Assembly: GCA_037176905.1 (NCBI GenBank)
Contig: JBBBWG010026756.1
Location: 102,758 to 143,290, forward strand
DNA: 40,533 bases
From: Azolla pinnata
Lineage: Eukaryota; Streptophyta; Polypodiopsida; Salviniales; Salviniaceae
Reading direction: 5' to 3'
The notes under the pieces were generated by a model. It did not search any database. It was not told where the DNA came from and worked only from the letters and a program-made list of their open reading frames with translations. How positions within the stretch are numbered: position 1 is the first letter of the stretch; each line of letters starts with the position of its first letter. Position numbers and translations under genes: made by a program. Of the stretch, positions 1 to 11,519 are shown one piece after another.

Positions 1-412
1 TAAAAGAAGAAGATTAGAAGAAGATGATTAAAAGAAGAAGATTAGAAGATGATTAAAAGAAGAAGATTAGAAGAAGAAGATTAAAAGAAGAAGATTAGAA
101 GAAGATTGGAAGAAGAAGAAGATTAGAAGAAGATGATGATTAAAAGAAGAAGATTAGAAGAAGATTAGAAGAAGATGATGATTAAAAGAAGAAGATTAGA
201 AGAAGATGATGATTAAAAGAAGAAGATTAGAAGAAGATTAGAGGAAGATTAGAAGAAGATTAGAGGAAGATTAGGAGAAGATTAGAGGAAGATTAGAAGA
301 AGAAGAAGATTAGAAGAAGACAATGAAAGCTTGTATTGAAGATTAGAAGAAGATTAGAAGAAGATCAGAAGAAGAAGAAGAAGAAGAAGAAGAAGAAGAA
401 GAATACCCGGAT
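1..412. repeat. Purine-rich AAGAAGATTAGAAG tandem repeat
   Basis: Degenerate repeat built from AAGAAGATTAGAAG and AAGATGATTAA words, passing into pure GAA triplets at about 370-400. It ends about 95 bp before the start codon of the UBAC2-like gene, so it lies in that gene's promoter or 5' UTR. The top strand is almost free of C and carries T only within GATT/GATG words. Reading frames across it are low-complexity and are not genes. Confidence 0.9.
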
Positions 413-505
413 TTGACTGTGCGATGCAGTGCCCTGCGGCTCGTGTTCCTCTGTGCGTTTCCAGCAAATTCAGGATCGCCCAACAGCTCGATTCTCGCCG
501 CCACC

Positions 506-1519
506 ATGGACTCTGGGCATTCTGGCTTCCGTGAGTTCCCCCTCCCTCTCTTCCCTCTTCCTTTTGATTCCTGATTCTCTCATCAAATTCGGTGGGATCT
601 GGACGTTGAATCACGATCTGGAAGAGAGGATCGGGAGATCTCTTTGTCCGGCTGCAAGAAGTTCAATGATCCCATCAAACATGAAATCCAGAGCCCATGT
701 TGCAAAACGAAGGAATTCTTATTTGTTCCATCTGTGACGCGACGTTCTATGCTTCCATGGCTCTTTTTGCATATGCCGAGCTATGATTAAGCTGACTATC
801 TCCATGCGTTCACAGTTCAGCCACGATAAATGATTTATCCCTCTCTTTGCGTGCGAAGAGGGACTGTTCTGTATATCTAGAGCTAAGATTAATCTGTCGA
901 TTTGCATACATACAGGTAGCTATTGTAAATCTGTCAGTTTTCATACATAAAGCTATCAAGATTCTGTCAATTCTCGTATCTAGAGTGAAGGTACTCCTAT
1001 TTAGTTTGCAAAATGTAAAGCTATGGGAAATCCGTCGAATTCACACGTCTGAAGCTATGATAAAGCTATGGGAAATCCGTCGAATTCACACGTATGGAGC
1101 ATGACAAAGCTGTCGGATTCTATGGGGAAGCAGTTGGATTCACATTTGTATAGCTAGGGTAAATCCGTCAGATCCACATATTTAGAGCTATGATAAACCT
1201 ATCAAATTTGCATATGTAGAGCTATGAGAATCTGTTAGATTCACATTTGTGGAGCTATCATAAAGCTGTTGGATTGACATATGCAGAGCTATAATAATCT
1301 GTTGAATTTGCACTACGATTGGATTCGCATACATAAGAGCAATGGTTAATGTAGGCCTTGTATCTTTAGCATAATTGAACTATATCTTGTATGATATGCT
1401 GGCAGACAATGCTCCAGTGTCCAAGGTATTAGTAATAGTGTGCAGCATTGCAACATTGCTGGCAGCTACACGAGCAGACAAGGATTGTAACCTTTCATAT
1501 CAGGCCAGTAAGCAAACTT

Positions 1520-1566
<47 letters not shown>

Positions 1567-3312
1567 CTCTTAAATTTGATGTATCTGAACGTCATCACAA
1601 ATGCCCTTATTTTGTTCATCATTTCTATTGCATCGACTAATACCATTCATTTTTTGTCAGTTTGTTATCATAATTCTTTTTTTCATACTTTGTGAAACAT
1701 GAAAGATTTCCTAACAATTCCTATTATCTGGTTGTAAATGCTGCCAGATTGGTTAATCAATCAGTGTTTTACCACATTAAGATTCTCATCGTTCATATAT
1801 AGTTCCAATGTATGTAGAAACTGATGGTGTTTTTGTCAACGATTCCTGGCAAATAGTGTCGAATAATGAAAGTAGGTTGAAACTGATGGTGTTGTTTGTT
1901 GTGATTCCAGGCAATAGTCAAGAAATATCAGTTTTGGCGAATTCTCACATCACCTTGTGTTTTTGCATCAACACCTGAACTTGTCTTCGGTCTTTTTCTT
2001 ATTTATTACTTCCGTATATTTGAGAGGCAAATTGGCTCCAACAAATATACTGTATGTCTATTGCTAATTCTTGGCTAATGCATGCCATGTTTGTTGAAGT
2101 TTATTGATTGATTCTTATTACATCCCAGGTGTTTCTGGCATTCTCAACAATTCTTAGTACGATACTTAATTTAGTGGCTATCTCTGTTTTAAAAGGTATC
2201 TACTGCTCCCTTCTTGTAGATTTGAGTTCTCTTTACAAATGAAAATAACCACGCATAGGAAACAGCTCTTTCTTGTAGACAGACAGCCTGAATCTCTCTA
2301 GTTATAGATTTACATTTTAACTTTCCATGAAATATGTTCCTTTGCTTTAGTTCTATGTTTCATAAATATTTATCTTGCAGATCTTTTTCCTCTGGGATTA
2401 TCTCCTGGGCCATATGGGCTTGTGTTTGCATCATTTATTCAGTTCTATTTTGACATCCCAACAACAACTCGATTCCGGGTTCTTGGAGTTAGCCTTTCAG
2501 ACAAGTCGTTTGTTTATCTTGCTGGATTACAGGTACCAAGATAGCTCATGTGCAGTAACGATGTGATATTGAATTCCACCTTTTCTAGGTCTACTAACTG
2601 ATTGCCATGTCCTTCCAGCTTTTATTTTCTTCATGGAACCGATCATTGATACCTGGTATGTGCGGCTTCCTGGTTGGTGCTGTTTATCACACGAATGTGC
2701 TTAAGATTCGCCGTGTCAAAGTAAATAAACTTAGTGCTAAATCTCTTGTGGGACATGTCTGTGTTATATGCAAAGTTGTATTTTCTGGATTTTCACCTCG
2801 CACGGAAGTTTCTACACCAGTAATAATTTGTATTGGAAAAACAAAGAGTATGTTGGCGTTCATGGTTTCCTTGAGAAGCAATGAGCTATGGCTATTTTGT
2901 CCTCATTCATGTTTGCATGGGCGTTGACAGTTCCCTGCAGCAACGACTGTAGCTGTGAGCCAGGTTTTTGGAACATTGTCTCAGACAATAAGGTCTCCAA
3001 CTTCAATTACAAGGCTTGTGAACTCCCAGAATTCACAAGCTATCAATGGATTGCAGGTTTTAGTTTTTCTTCACAAACGTGCCTTCTCTCTTGTCATTTT
3101 TGTGTTTATGGAACATAGCATGGCTTTTTTTTGACTGAATGAAGCAGGGACAGTCACCCCCACTAGCTTCTTCTGTGCCCCCACCCCCTGAAGAATCTGT
3201 TGCCATGATAGTGTCTATGGGCTTTGATAGAAATCAAGCTTTACAAGCACTCACGGTTGCCGGAAATGATGTTACGATAGCAACAAACCTCTTAGTTGAG
3301 GCTCGATCGTGA
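506..3312 (+). CDS. UBAC2: UBAC2-like rhomboid-fold protein with C-terminal UBA domain (8 exons)
   Basis: Exons: 506-530, 1406-1503 (or 1507), 1911 (or 1918)-2051, 2129-2195, 2381-2532, 2619-2720, 2931-3056, 3148-3312, giving about 291 residues, a normal length for the plant family. The start ATG sits in GCCACCATGG and opens [15 protein letters not shown], close to plant UBAC2 N-termini. Further family signatures are [62 protein letters not shown] and [13 protein letters not shown], spanning the hydrophobic derlin/rhomboid-like segments. The last exon is a UBA domain ([19 protein letters not shown]). Known for the family: ER-membrane pseudoprotease-like proteins that bind ubiquitin and act in ER-associated degradation and trafficking. 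No rhomboid Ser-His dyad was seen, as expected for an inactive member. The exon 2/exon 3 junction is ambiguous: a GC donor at 1504 keeps the family spacing, whereas a GT donor at 1508 with an AG at 1916-1917 shortens the protein by one residue. Confidence 0.9.
770..1350 (+). repeat. Degenerate ~36-50 bp tandem repeat in UBAC2 intron 1
   Basis: At least ten diverged copies of a unit like GAGCTATGATAAATCTGTCG followed by GATTCACATATGTA fill most of the first intron (531-1405). Copies at 1018-1055 and 1062-1099 are nearly identical, while others have decayed, so amplification seems to have occurred in steps. Confidence 0.8.
1522..1564 (+). repeat. (TC)n microsatellite in UBAC2 intron 2
   Basis: About 21 uninterrupted CT/TC dinucleotides, 15-20 bp downstream of the exon 2 donor. 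A second TC tract occurs in the intron of the Yippee-like gene (13352-13398). Confidence 0.95.
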
Positions 3313-4350
3313 TTCATTCCACAACAATCTTATATGGTACTGAAACAAAAATGAGAGTTTTTGCATGTATTTGATGTCTCTACCTCATTTCAGTGCAATA
3401 GTTTTAACAGTGTGTTTCATGGTTGGGCTATATCAGTATTCCAAAGCTGAGTGGCACTTCATACAGTTGGGCATCTGTGGAATCCAACCGAGTACCAAGC
3501 AATGGCTGTTAAAGAGTCTGGGATCTCATTTTTGACTTTGGCTGTGGTATTCCATTTCTTTTTCTCATCAATGTTTTTTTTCTGTATACTTGCAGAGATA
3601 TGCAAGTGAAGATTGTTGAACGCCATTTTGTAAATAAAATGTGAAATTTGTATGAAGATTGTATCGATTCCTGTTGGAGAAAACGGTTAAGACAATACCG
3701 CTTCAATTAAACTAGGAGTTCAAACGCCCATCTATTAGGGAAAAGATATTTGAATGTACATGAAAATTAAGGATGAGAGTTGTTGACACATTAATCAGCT
3801 TAATACATCATACAAATTCAGTGCAATATGTACAGCTAAACACGTAACAAAGGTCTTCCAAGACTGCATTACCACAGGTAAAGTGTGCATATACTCTTTC
3901 TCTACAAGAATCCTCTTCTTTACCAGTTTCAGCCTCTCCATTCATTCTATAACAACGCTGAAAGTTAATACATCACTAACTATAGCTAAGATAAGGGCCA
4001 TAGTGATTAGGAGTAGGTTTTTCTTGTCAATTTGATTAAACCGGACCCTCTTCTCATGTAAAATCTCGTGTAAAACCGAACCTTCTCTTGCACAGCGAGA
4101 CACACATCATCTCGTGGTTTTATATTACATATGAATGAATGATATCCACCAGATTTCCTGCTACGAATTTGTGCAACAAAAATGGTAAATGGTCATCTCA
4201 ACCAGATCGGAAAAAGGGATGAACAATGTCTACAACTTGCTTGACACTCGCAAAATTGCCACACATAAATTACATCTTTTCTTACAGAAAGTCTAAACAT
4301 ATCCAAAATTAGAAAATTTGACACTTTCTTATGAGATAGCACAGGATTTT
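3313..4350. other. Convergent 3' intergenic region between UBAC2-like and PYRR genes
   Basis: AT-rich sequence between two convergent stop codons with no coding exon recognised. AATAAA at 3633-3638 is a plausible plus-strand poly(A) signal about 320 bp after the UBAC2-like stop. The right part should hold the PYRR 3' UTR on the minus strand. Confidence 0.6.
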
Positions 4351-7300
4351 CTAGCTGGGTGTGTGCTCAATCCTTTCCATGCTGACATTGTTAGGAAAGA
4401 TCTTGCTATTCTCTTCTCTGAGAAACTCGGCTCTGAGCCTCATGAGTAAGCGTCCCAAGTGATTGAGTCCTTCCCCATCTCGACCTGACCCCCAAAACAG
4501 ATCATGCGGCGAGCCTTCGGAAAGTATAGCCCCTGATGTTGATAGCAGCAAAGATTTCAAAGATGGATGGCCCATGAACTTGGCACGGAGTGCAGTGTAC
4601 ATTACTTCTATTTTCACTATTTCCCAGTCTTTGCGTACCTACATGAAAGAAAGAGAAGCACTATGGATTGAGGCTAGTTTCCCTCACAATGAAGGAGTTC
4701 TTGAGCTATGCATAAATACCAGATCAGGCCGCTGCTTTGCTAGGCTCCTCCCTAATCTTGCTGCCTCCTCGGGACTTTTTGCAGCTTCAATTCTTTCGAC
4801 TTGATTTTTTGCAAGTGGGTCTTCAACACCCTTGTACTTCTGTGCCTGTTACAAAGTAAATCAAAACATTATAGCCCTTCAGCAGAAATCAACAGATATA
4901 GATGTAAAAAATCATAAATTTCCTGTCAAGACTACATGATTGAGGAATTTTGAGGCTGCCTAACTACCAACATGTGTTGGCAACAGCCTGACATCAGAAC
5001 ACTACAATCATATATAATGGTTTTCTAGATAACAAAAAGCAGTTTAAGCCACAACTATGTACTGGCTTTCTATGCATGGGAAACTTTTGATGCTACACAT
5101 GCACAAATTGAACCTGGTAGTAATGTTCAACGCTGGGCCATGCCACATCATTTCCATCAGAGTCAGCTACAGTAATCGGATGAGGAGAGAAATTAGAAAG
5201 GGCACCGAGAACATCCCATGGCTTATAAAAGGAGATTATGTTCTTCTTCTCCAAAAACGAAGCTGCTTCAGAAGCATCAAGCTCGTCCATTCCAGGAGGA
5301 ACTATTACATCAGGGATTGGCTGCAAATAACCGCTGATAAGCATGTCTGGACCTATCTGCAAAAAAAAGCATGCATACTTAAGATCGAATATCCACAACA
5401 TCAGCCAAATACATAAAGAGGTTATATCACCTTACCTGTTCAAAAGATACATCCTCAAGATTCACTGCCTGAGTCATTTCTACCATCCCCATTTCACCAA
5501 CAGGAGAAGGTGCATGAAGTCCTCCAATTATCTTCGGTGCGACAAATGCAAGCACCTGTACTGAATGGAAGAAAAGCTATTCACTAATTGAGAAGTGGAG
5601 CAAATTATCTTGCTTCCGTTGCACGTGAAGGATGTGTCAATACAAGAACAAATGGCAACGATGTCAACGATGTCATACTTGATGGATCACACCAGATGAG
5701 ATAGCAGGTGCAGCCAAAGTACCCCCACATTCCCATAGAATGCTCAGAAAACCTCGATCATAACAATAATCCATAACCCCCCTTGGGGTTAGGAAATCAA
5801 ACTCGACAATTTCTACTCCTTTGCTCTGAAGCCTGCGTTGAAAATCTTTCCGTGCTCCTCTTTGTGTCATAACTATTGTGGGTGCAGAAGAAACATCCCA
5901 TAGTTTTGCATCCTCGGGCAAAGTCATTCCTCGTGACATCACTATACGGACAGGTAGGTGACCACCAGCTTGCCTAGTTGTTAACTGTGGATCTGCAACC
6001 ATCATTAATAAAGGAGATCCAATGAAATCACAGGTTTTGCAATGGTGATTCCACACCCATACTGAAAACACTGATGTGAGAAATTGTGCATATCCACATG
6101 CCTACTATCTGCATGTAAGAAATCTAAGGAGAACTGTATTTCCACAATGTGGCCCACGGAGTCTTTGAAAAAATTTCCAAAACTGCTTTTATCAATTATT
6201 GAATTTATACCACTTCTTTTTCCTGAATTGTGTAAAGATCCCCATAAAGACTAGGTCACATATGGGCTGACAATACCAATAACTAGAATACCCATAAAGA
6301 CTAGGTCAAATATGCTGACAATACCAATTTTATTAGAACTAGTGAATGCACACAATCCATTGAAAACAAAATATCAAGAGAAAAACACCTAAAGCAACAA
6401 CTGCAACATCTTAGATTTGATTCTGGACAGGCAGAGGAAAGAGAACGGTATATACTTACTATCACGTCGAACAGTGTTGCCTCCAACAATGATAGCATCA
6501 CTTCGTCCACGGGTAGCAAAAACTCTCTGACGGGATACCTTGCTGGTGATCCAAGCTGCATGCCCACTACTAGCAGCAATTTTACCTGGAAATCAGCAGC
6601 ATGGATCAAACTCTTAACATGCCACCCTTTACCAATGAAAAAGAGATGACTCAAAGAACCTCACCATCAAGTGTCATCCCGTACTTAAGAGTAGAGAATG
6701 GACTATGAAATGATGCCCTATAGAGAAGAGGAATGTTAACATTTTTGCAGGCTTTTAAAGCTTTCTGGAAAGAGAACAGAGGTCAAAAGATTAAAAATCT
6801 TTCGAAGCAAACAGAAAGAAACAAGTATATAGTTGGTAATCAAAGAAGAAATGTCTCCATGAAATGAAAATACAGCATGATTTCAAGCTTACTGTAATTC
6901 CAATTAAAAACTTTCATTACAAATGGAAGTTTATCTAGATCATATACGATAACAAGTTTGAGTGCTTTATATATACTTTACAAAGCATCGTGTCAGGTAG
7001 AAGAGTGAAATTGTGTAAGTTTTGCCTCAAACGTTTAGCATACGTGCAAAGGAACAAGCTTGTCTTTATATTCAACCATTTTGACAGGGACTTGGCTTTA
7101 ATGTGTTTAAAAGATGGGACTGTAAATTATCTGCAGAGAGTAAAATCCGTCAGAATGGTACCTAGCCACAAGAAAAATATCCTTGACTAAGGCTCTCCTT
7201 TCAGGAATATCAGAAAACTCAATTCTTGAATAATGCTATGCATGCAGAGTCTTAAGAAAAAGAAAATCGCATTTACAAAATTTGTACAAGTCCTGGAGGT

Positions 7301-9538
7301 TACTGAAATTCTTTCTTTTGAAAGAATAGGTAGACCCAATTTCCTCCTTTGAGATCAAATACAGCTAGATATTTTTAAGTCGCTCAAAAATACCTTGAGG
7401 TTGGAATTGAAAATTTTCTCCTGAAAGAAAGATAAGGGAAAATGGTTTGAATATGCTAAGTGTACATCTTAACTATGTACACAAGATTCAAGTTGCCGGT
7501 TTTTAGATAAGGAGAGATTGACAGTAGCATCCTTCAACATACATACAATAGATTGATCCAAGATGGAGAGATCTCCAAAGTGAAGATGAGTAATGAATAT
7601 AGTTCTTCAACAAGTGCATGACTTTTAGTTTGTTTTACAAGCCAGTATTGACAGTTTTTATCTTCTTTGCAGCTTCTGGCCAGGTGAACTCAAGGCCTCA
7701 AGAGTTTTCCGACCACTGAATGGAGCATACATACTATTGCCCTAGAAGCCCCTCACTTCTAATGCAAACACTGACAACTCAAGATATATATTTCCTCACC
7801 CCATATGATTATACCCTGGAGTCTCCCCATACCAACATTTGTTATCCCCCTCTCCTAGGGAGGGGCAGCGGTTGTTGTGACCAACAGGTTGCCAATTTCC
7901 TTCTAGAAGCATTCTACCTTCCTGGTGAAGTTAATTCCTAGAGACTTCAAAATGTAGGGGATGTTTCTTCATTCGTAGAATATTTCCTTGGAACTGAAAC
8001 TCTAGTTTATTATGGTTCTTTAGTAGACTATCCTCGAGTTCCAGTTGACAGACTGTCCACTAGAACAGCCATTGGTGTAAATGTGGACCGCAATATCAGG
8101 CATTGTACTAGGATTGACAATTCCGATAGAACGGAAGACCGACAAGAAAAATGTTTTTGGAAGGAATTAGGGATAAACCAGCATGATTCTGAACAACAAT
8201 ATAAAATTTTCATGATATTATATCCCAAAATCGACCTCAGTTGTTGCATTCATTTGCATGTTCTCTCCAAGAACATCGACTCTAATATTAGCCTTCCTCA
8301 GCTCCTTTATTGCCTTTCCTTTGAAGTGTGGCAATGGATGACGAAGCCCCACAACCACCCGTGAAATCCCTGCCTAAACATTCAACATCAGTGTTATGTA
8401 CCTTTGCCAAAGTTTAAAACATGTAATCATCACAGGAAATCTATCAATGACATTCACGTGCAAGCAAATGCAAAACATCTCAAAAACATGTATTATCCAA
8501 GCAAATGGGGTAGCTATTGGAGAAAAATGAGCGTAAAAGAAAAAACAATGCAGTTGCATCTTATCACTCCAATGCCCTCATTTCAACAGTTAAGACTTAA
8601 TCGGCATCCTTAGGCAGATGTAAAAGTCACTTCAAGTGAGGCTCCATTGCACATCCATGATAGGAGACAGGTTAGAAAGCCAAAATGAAGAGATCCTAGT
8701 TAAATTTACTCTCTTTTCAATTATGCTCAGCAGGGCATACTTGGCTGCCCCATTTTTTCAGGAATCCATAGTCAAATTACCTCTCTTTTCTACTATGCTC
8801 CATGGAGATTACTCGGCTTCCCCTTGCATCATACAATCATGGTTACTGCATAGATACATAGATACATATGCTAGCACATAAACGGAAAAAGGGAGCTAAC
8901 ATGCATCCACACATAAAGCAGTATATACACAAGCATAATGTAGCAAAACGCACTTGCATATATACATACGTGCATACATAATCTAGCATACACACATACA
9001 AAAGGTAACATTCATGCGTACACAACAGGACACAACATACACACATACAAAGATAACATGCACACAAAACATAGCGTAATGTGCATATGCACAACACCAC
9101 CTAGCGACATGATACATACGCATAATACATAAATGCACACATACATAAACACCAAGCAACAGAAGCACACGGACGCATGGCACGTATATACAAGGACACG
9201 AGCATAGATACAGGCGCACGGCATACTATACGTACTTGTTTCAGAGCAAAGATGGCGGAATCGTCCCCGTGGCAATCGCCCGGTTCAAGGTTGAGGTAGG
9301 CCGTGGCACCGCGGGCAGCGTCGCGGGCGGCTAGGCAGGCTTGGACTTCGGCAGAGTCGGTGCCCTGGGCATAGAGGAAGCTCTGGGAGACCACGGTGAG
9401 GCGAGGGCCGTTTGCGGCGATGATGCAGGCGGAGTTGGGGTGGGGGGCAGTGAGCCCAGCGGAGCTGTCGGCGAGCTCGGCAGCGCGGATCAGCATGCTG
9501 GAATCCATGTCCAGGAGCGGCCATGGCGAGGACAGCAT
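4351..9538 (-). CDS. PYRR: PYRR: riboflavin pyrimidine reductase with degenerate deaminase and NADAR domains (9 exons)
   Basis: Exons from the 5' end: 9538-9236, 8373-8236, 6764-6665, 6585-6460, 5992-5679, 5555-5436, 5356-5114, 4845-4720, 4638-4351. All phases agree and give 585 residues, the usual plant PYRR size. Residues about 11-147 are a deaminase fold that lost its zinc site: SAEVQA replaces HAE and LEPGDCHGD replaces the PCxxxGRTPPC-type loop. Residues about 150-375 are the RibD_C reductase (LKYGMTLDGKIAASSGHAAW, GRSDAIIVGGNTVRRDNPQL, LSILWECGGTLAAPAI). Residues about 407-575 are NADAR/COG3236 (ISFYKPWDVLGALSNFSPHP, SVEHYYQ, SPHDLFWGSGRDGEGLN). Known for the family: NADPH-dependent reduction in plastid riboflavin synthesis, with NADAR as an N-glycosidase that removes reactive early intermediates. 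Start chosen: ATG 9538, the only in-frame Met after an upstream stop. It leaves only about ten residues before the domain, so a classical transit peptide is not visible. Confidence 0.93.
6241..6345 (-). repeat. ~50 bp tandem duplication in PYRR intron 4
   Basis: CCCATAAAGACTAGGTCA followed by TGACAATACCAAT occurs at about 6241-6281 and again at about 6292-6329. The copies lie wholly inside the intron between the exons at 6460-6585 and 5679-5992. Confidence 0.75.
6765..8235 (-). other. PYRR intron 2, no gene recognised
   Basis: 1471-bp AT-rich intron between exons 8236-8373 and 6665-6764. Short plus-strand reading frames at 6990-7190, 7720-7941 and 8083-8364 overlap it, but none has recognisable protein character and the last also runs into the PYRR exon on the opposite strand. 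No clear tandem array was seen. Confidence 0.6.
8860..9230. repeat. ACATAC/ATGC-rich simple repeat in PYRR intron 1
   Basis: Imperfect CA-, ATAC- and ATGC-rich simple sequence occupying the end of intron 1 that lies next to exon 1, stopping at the donor (gtacgt, 9235-9230). It has the same composition as the satellite upstream of the gene at 9655-10740, so exon 1 is a GC-rich island inside one simple-repeat field. Confidence 0.85.
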
Positions 9539-9549
9539 TCTCGCAGCCG

Positions 9550-9645
9550 CTGCTGCAGAGTTCGTCGTCGTCGTCGTCTTCTTCCTCCTCCTCTTCTTCT
9601 TCTTCTTCTTCTTCTTCTTCTTCGTCGTCTTCCTGTTCTTCTATC
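9550..9645. repeat. (TTC/TCG)n triplet repeat in PYRR 5' UTR/promoter
   Basis: GTCGTC and TTCTTC triplets directly upstream of the PYRR start codon at 9538. On the gene's strand it reads GAAGAAG/GACGAC. In the PYRR frame it encodes Lys/Arg/Thr with a TAG further upstream and no Met, so it is read as untranslated leader. Confidence 0.9.
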
Positions 9646-9654
9646 TCTCACACG

Positions 9655-10740
9655 TGCGGAGATGCATGATGCATGCATGCCCACATACATACATACGTGC
9701 AAGCGCATCCCCATGCATGCACGCATGCATACGCACATTTTGCATGCACACGCATACACATACATACATACAATACACACATACACACGCGCACATACAT
9801 ACATGCACGCACATGCATGCATGCATGCGCACGCAATTGGCACGCATACATACATGCATTGCGCATGGGCATACATGCATGTTCATGTACGTGCGTGCAA
9901 ACACATGCAACACACACGCACATGCATGCATGCATGTGTATCCATGCATGGAAGATGCGCACGTATGCCTATGCACACATACATGCGCACCTAATTTGGG
10001 CATGCCTACATACGTATACGTATGTGGGCATGCATGCACATACGCATGCATACGTGCGAAAAGCACACATGCACATGCATATACACATACACACGTCACA
10101 GGTTCATGCATGCACATGCATGCATGCATGCATGGATGCGTACGCACGTATGCGTCATTGCGGTCCCTAACTAGGCATGCATATGCACGTATGCATGCAC
10201 ACACACATACATACATAATTGGCATGCATACGCACATACACAGGTGTACATATATACAGACCTAATTGGCCATGCATACATACATGCATGATATACATGT
10301 ATACACACCTAATTGGCCATGCGTACATACATATACGTGCATGTGCATATATGCATGTTCACATACATGCGTGCAAAAACACACATGATAGATACATGCA
10401 TACGCGCATGTGCATATGCACGCGCATGCATGCGTGCATGCATGGATGCATATGCACATATTGTAACTGCGTTAGCATGCATGGATGCATATGCACATAT
10501 TGTAACTGCGTTAGCATGCATGCATGCATGCATACATACATAATTGGCAGGCATACGCACATACACGTGTGTACATGCATGCAGCACGCATACATACATA
10601 CATAATCGGCATGCATATGCACATACACGTGTGTACATCCATAGCTGGCTTACATGCATACGCACGTACGCATGTGTACATACATAGCTGGCATACATGC
10701 ATACACTTGCGTGCATGCTCATACATACATGCATACAATT
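9655..10740. repeat. 1.1-kb ATGC/ACAT palindromic simple-repeat satellite
   Basis: Almost continuous mixture of self-complementary ATGCATGC runs and ACATACAT/CACACG runs. A perfect 50-bp local duplication, GGATGCATATGCACATATTG plus GTAACTGCGTTAGCATGCAT, occurs near 10442-10530. It forms long stop-free frames on both strands, a composition effect (His, Met, Thr, Tyr, Cys, Ala only). It sits between the divergent PYRR and Yippee-like genes. Confidence 0.92.
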
Positions 10741-10744
10741 CTTC

Positions 10745-11110
10745 AGAAAGCCCATTCGTCATATCAATATAGTATGGAAGTGAGCTTGCTGATAATTGGC
10801 TAGATATCAACAGCCCGTATGAGCGTGCTAAAGTCTTGATCAGATGCGAGTACGAGCCTGCTGAAAACATAGTAGATATTAGCAGCTTATATTATACGAG
10901 CATGTCGAAAGCAAAAGCAGACGTCAGCAAACTTGCGTGCGAGTTTTTCCTAAATCGGGAGCAGATAGCCCATACGAGCTTGCCTAAAAAAACCGACCGG
11001 ATTTTTTCAGCAGCTTATATGGAGCTTGCTAAAGAAAATGGAAGGATATCAACAGCTCGCCTGCTTTTCCGGAAACAAGATATACAACTTAAAATCTGCT
11101 GCAAGAGGGT
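10745..11110. repeat. Degenerate ~50-60 bp repeat field (AGCAGCTTATA...GAGCTTGCTAAA)
   Basis: About five eroded copies of a unit with ATATCAACAGC(C/T)CGTATGAG and GAGCTTGCTAAAG words, for example near 10805, 10875, 10965, 11005 and 11045. A 143-codon plus-strand frame crosses the field, but it simply translates the repeat and resembles no known protein. Confidence 0.55.
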
Positions 11111-11519
11111 TCGTCCTACGTGGGTTCCATGGCTAACGACGCGTTTTTCCATCCCATCGACGCGAGATCGAAGCCGCGTTGGAGTCAAAAGGAGAGCAGA
11201 TTATCATATTATCATGACCAACATACAGTTGCACACTTGCGGGATAGTTATGTTTCCAGCGCTGTAACACCAAATCGCTCGAGCTGGTTCTAAATCACGG
11301 AATCGGAGGCGGCGATTTCGGATTGTCCGATTTTCCAAGCTTGGAAACCCGGGTCGAGGGAAGCCTGACGGCGGCACAGGAACCCGCTTCCTCGAGAGCC
11401 ATTCTGCAGCAGCAGATTCCTGGGCGCGAGTCCGAATCGATCAGGCGAGATTCTATTCGGGCACAAGATTGACGACATTTTGGCCGAGATTCCTGCTGCA
11501 CAATAGCTACAGATTTGTA

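Noticed and set aside
9341-10605. Overlapping long frames on both strands over 9655-10740
   Set aside because: Simple-repeat artefacts. Only the 9236-9538 part on the minus strand is real coding sequence (PYRR exon 1).
10836-11267. 143-codon plus-strand ORF
   Set aside because: It translates a degenerate tandem repeat, has no recognised motif and no supporting splice context.
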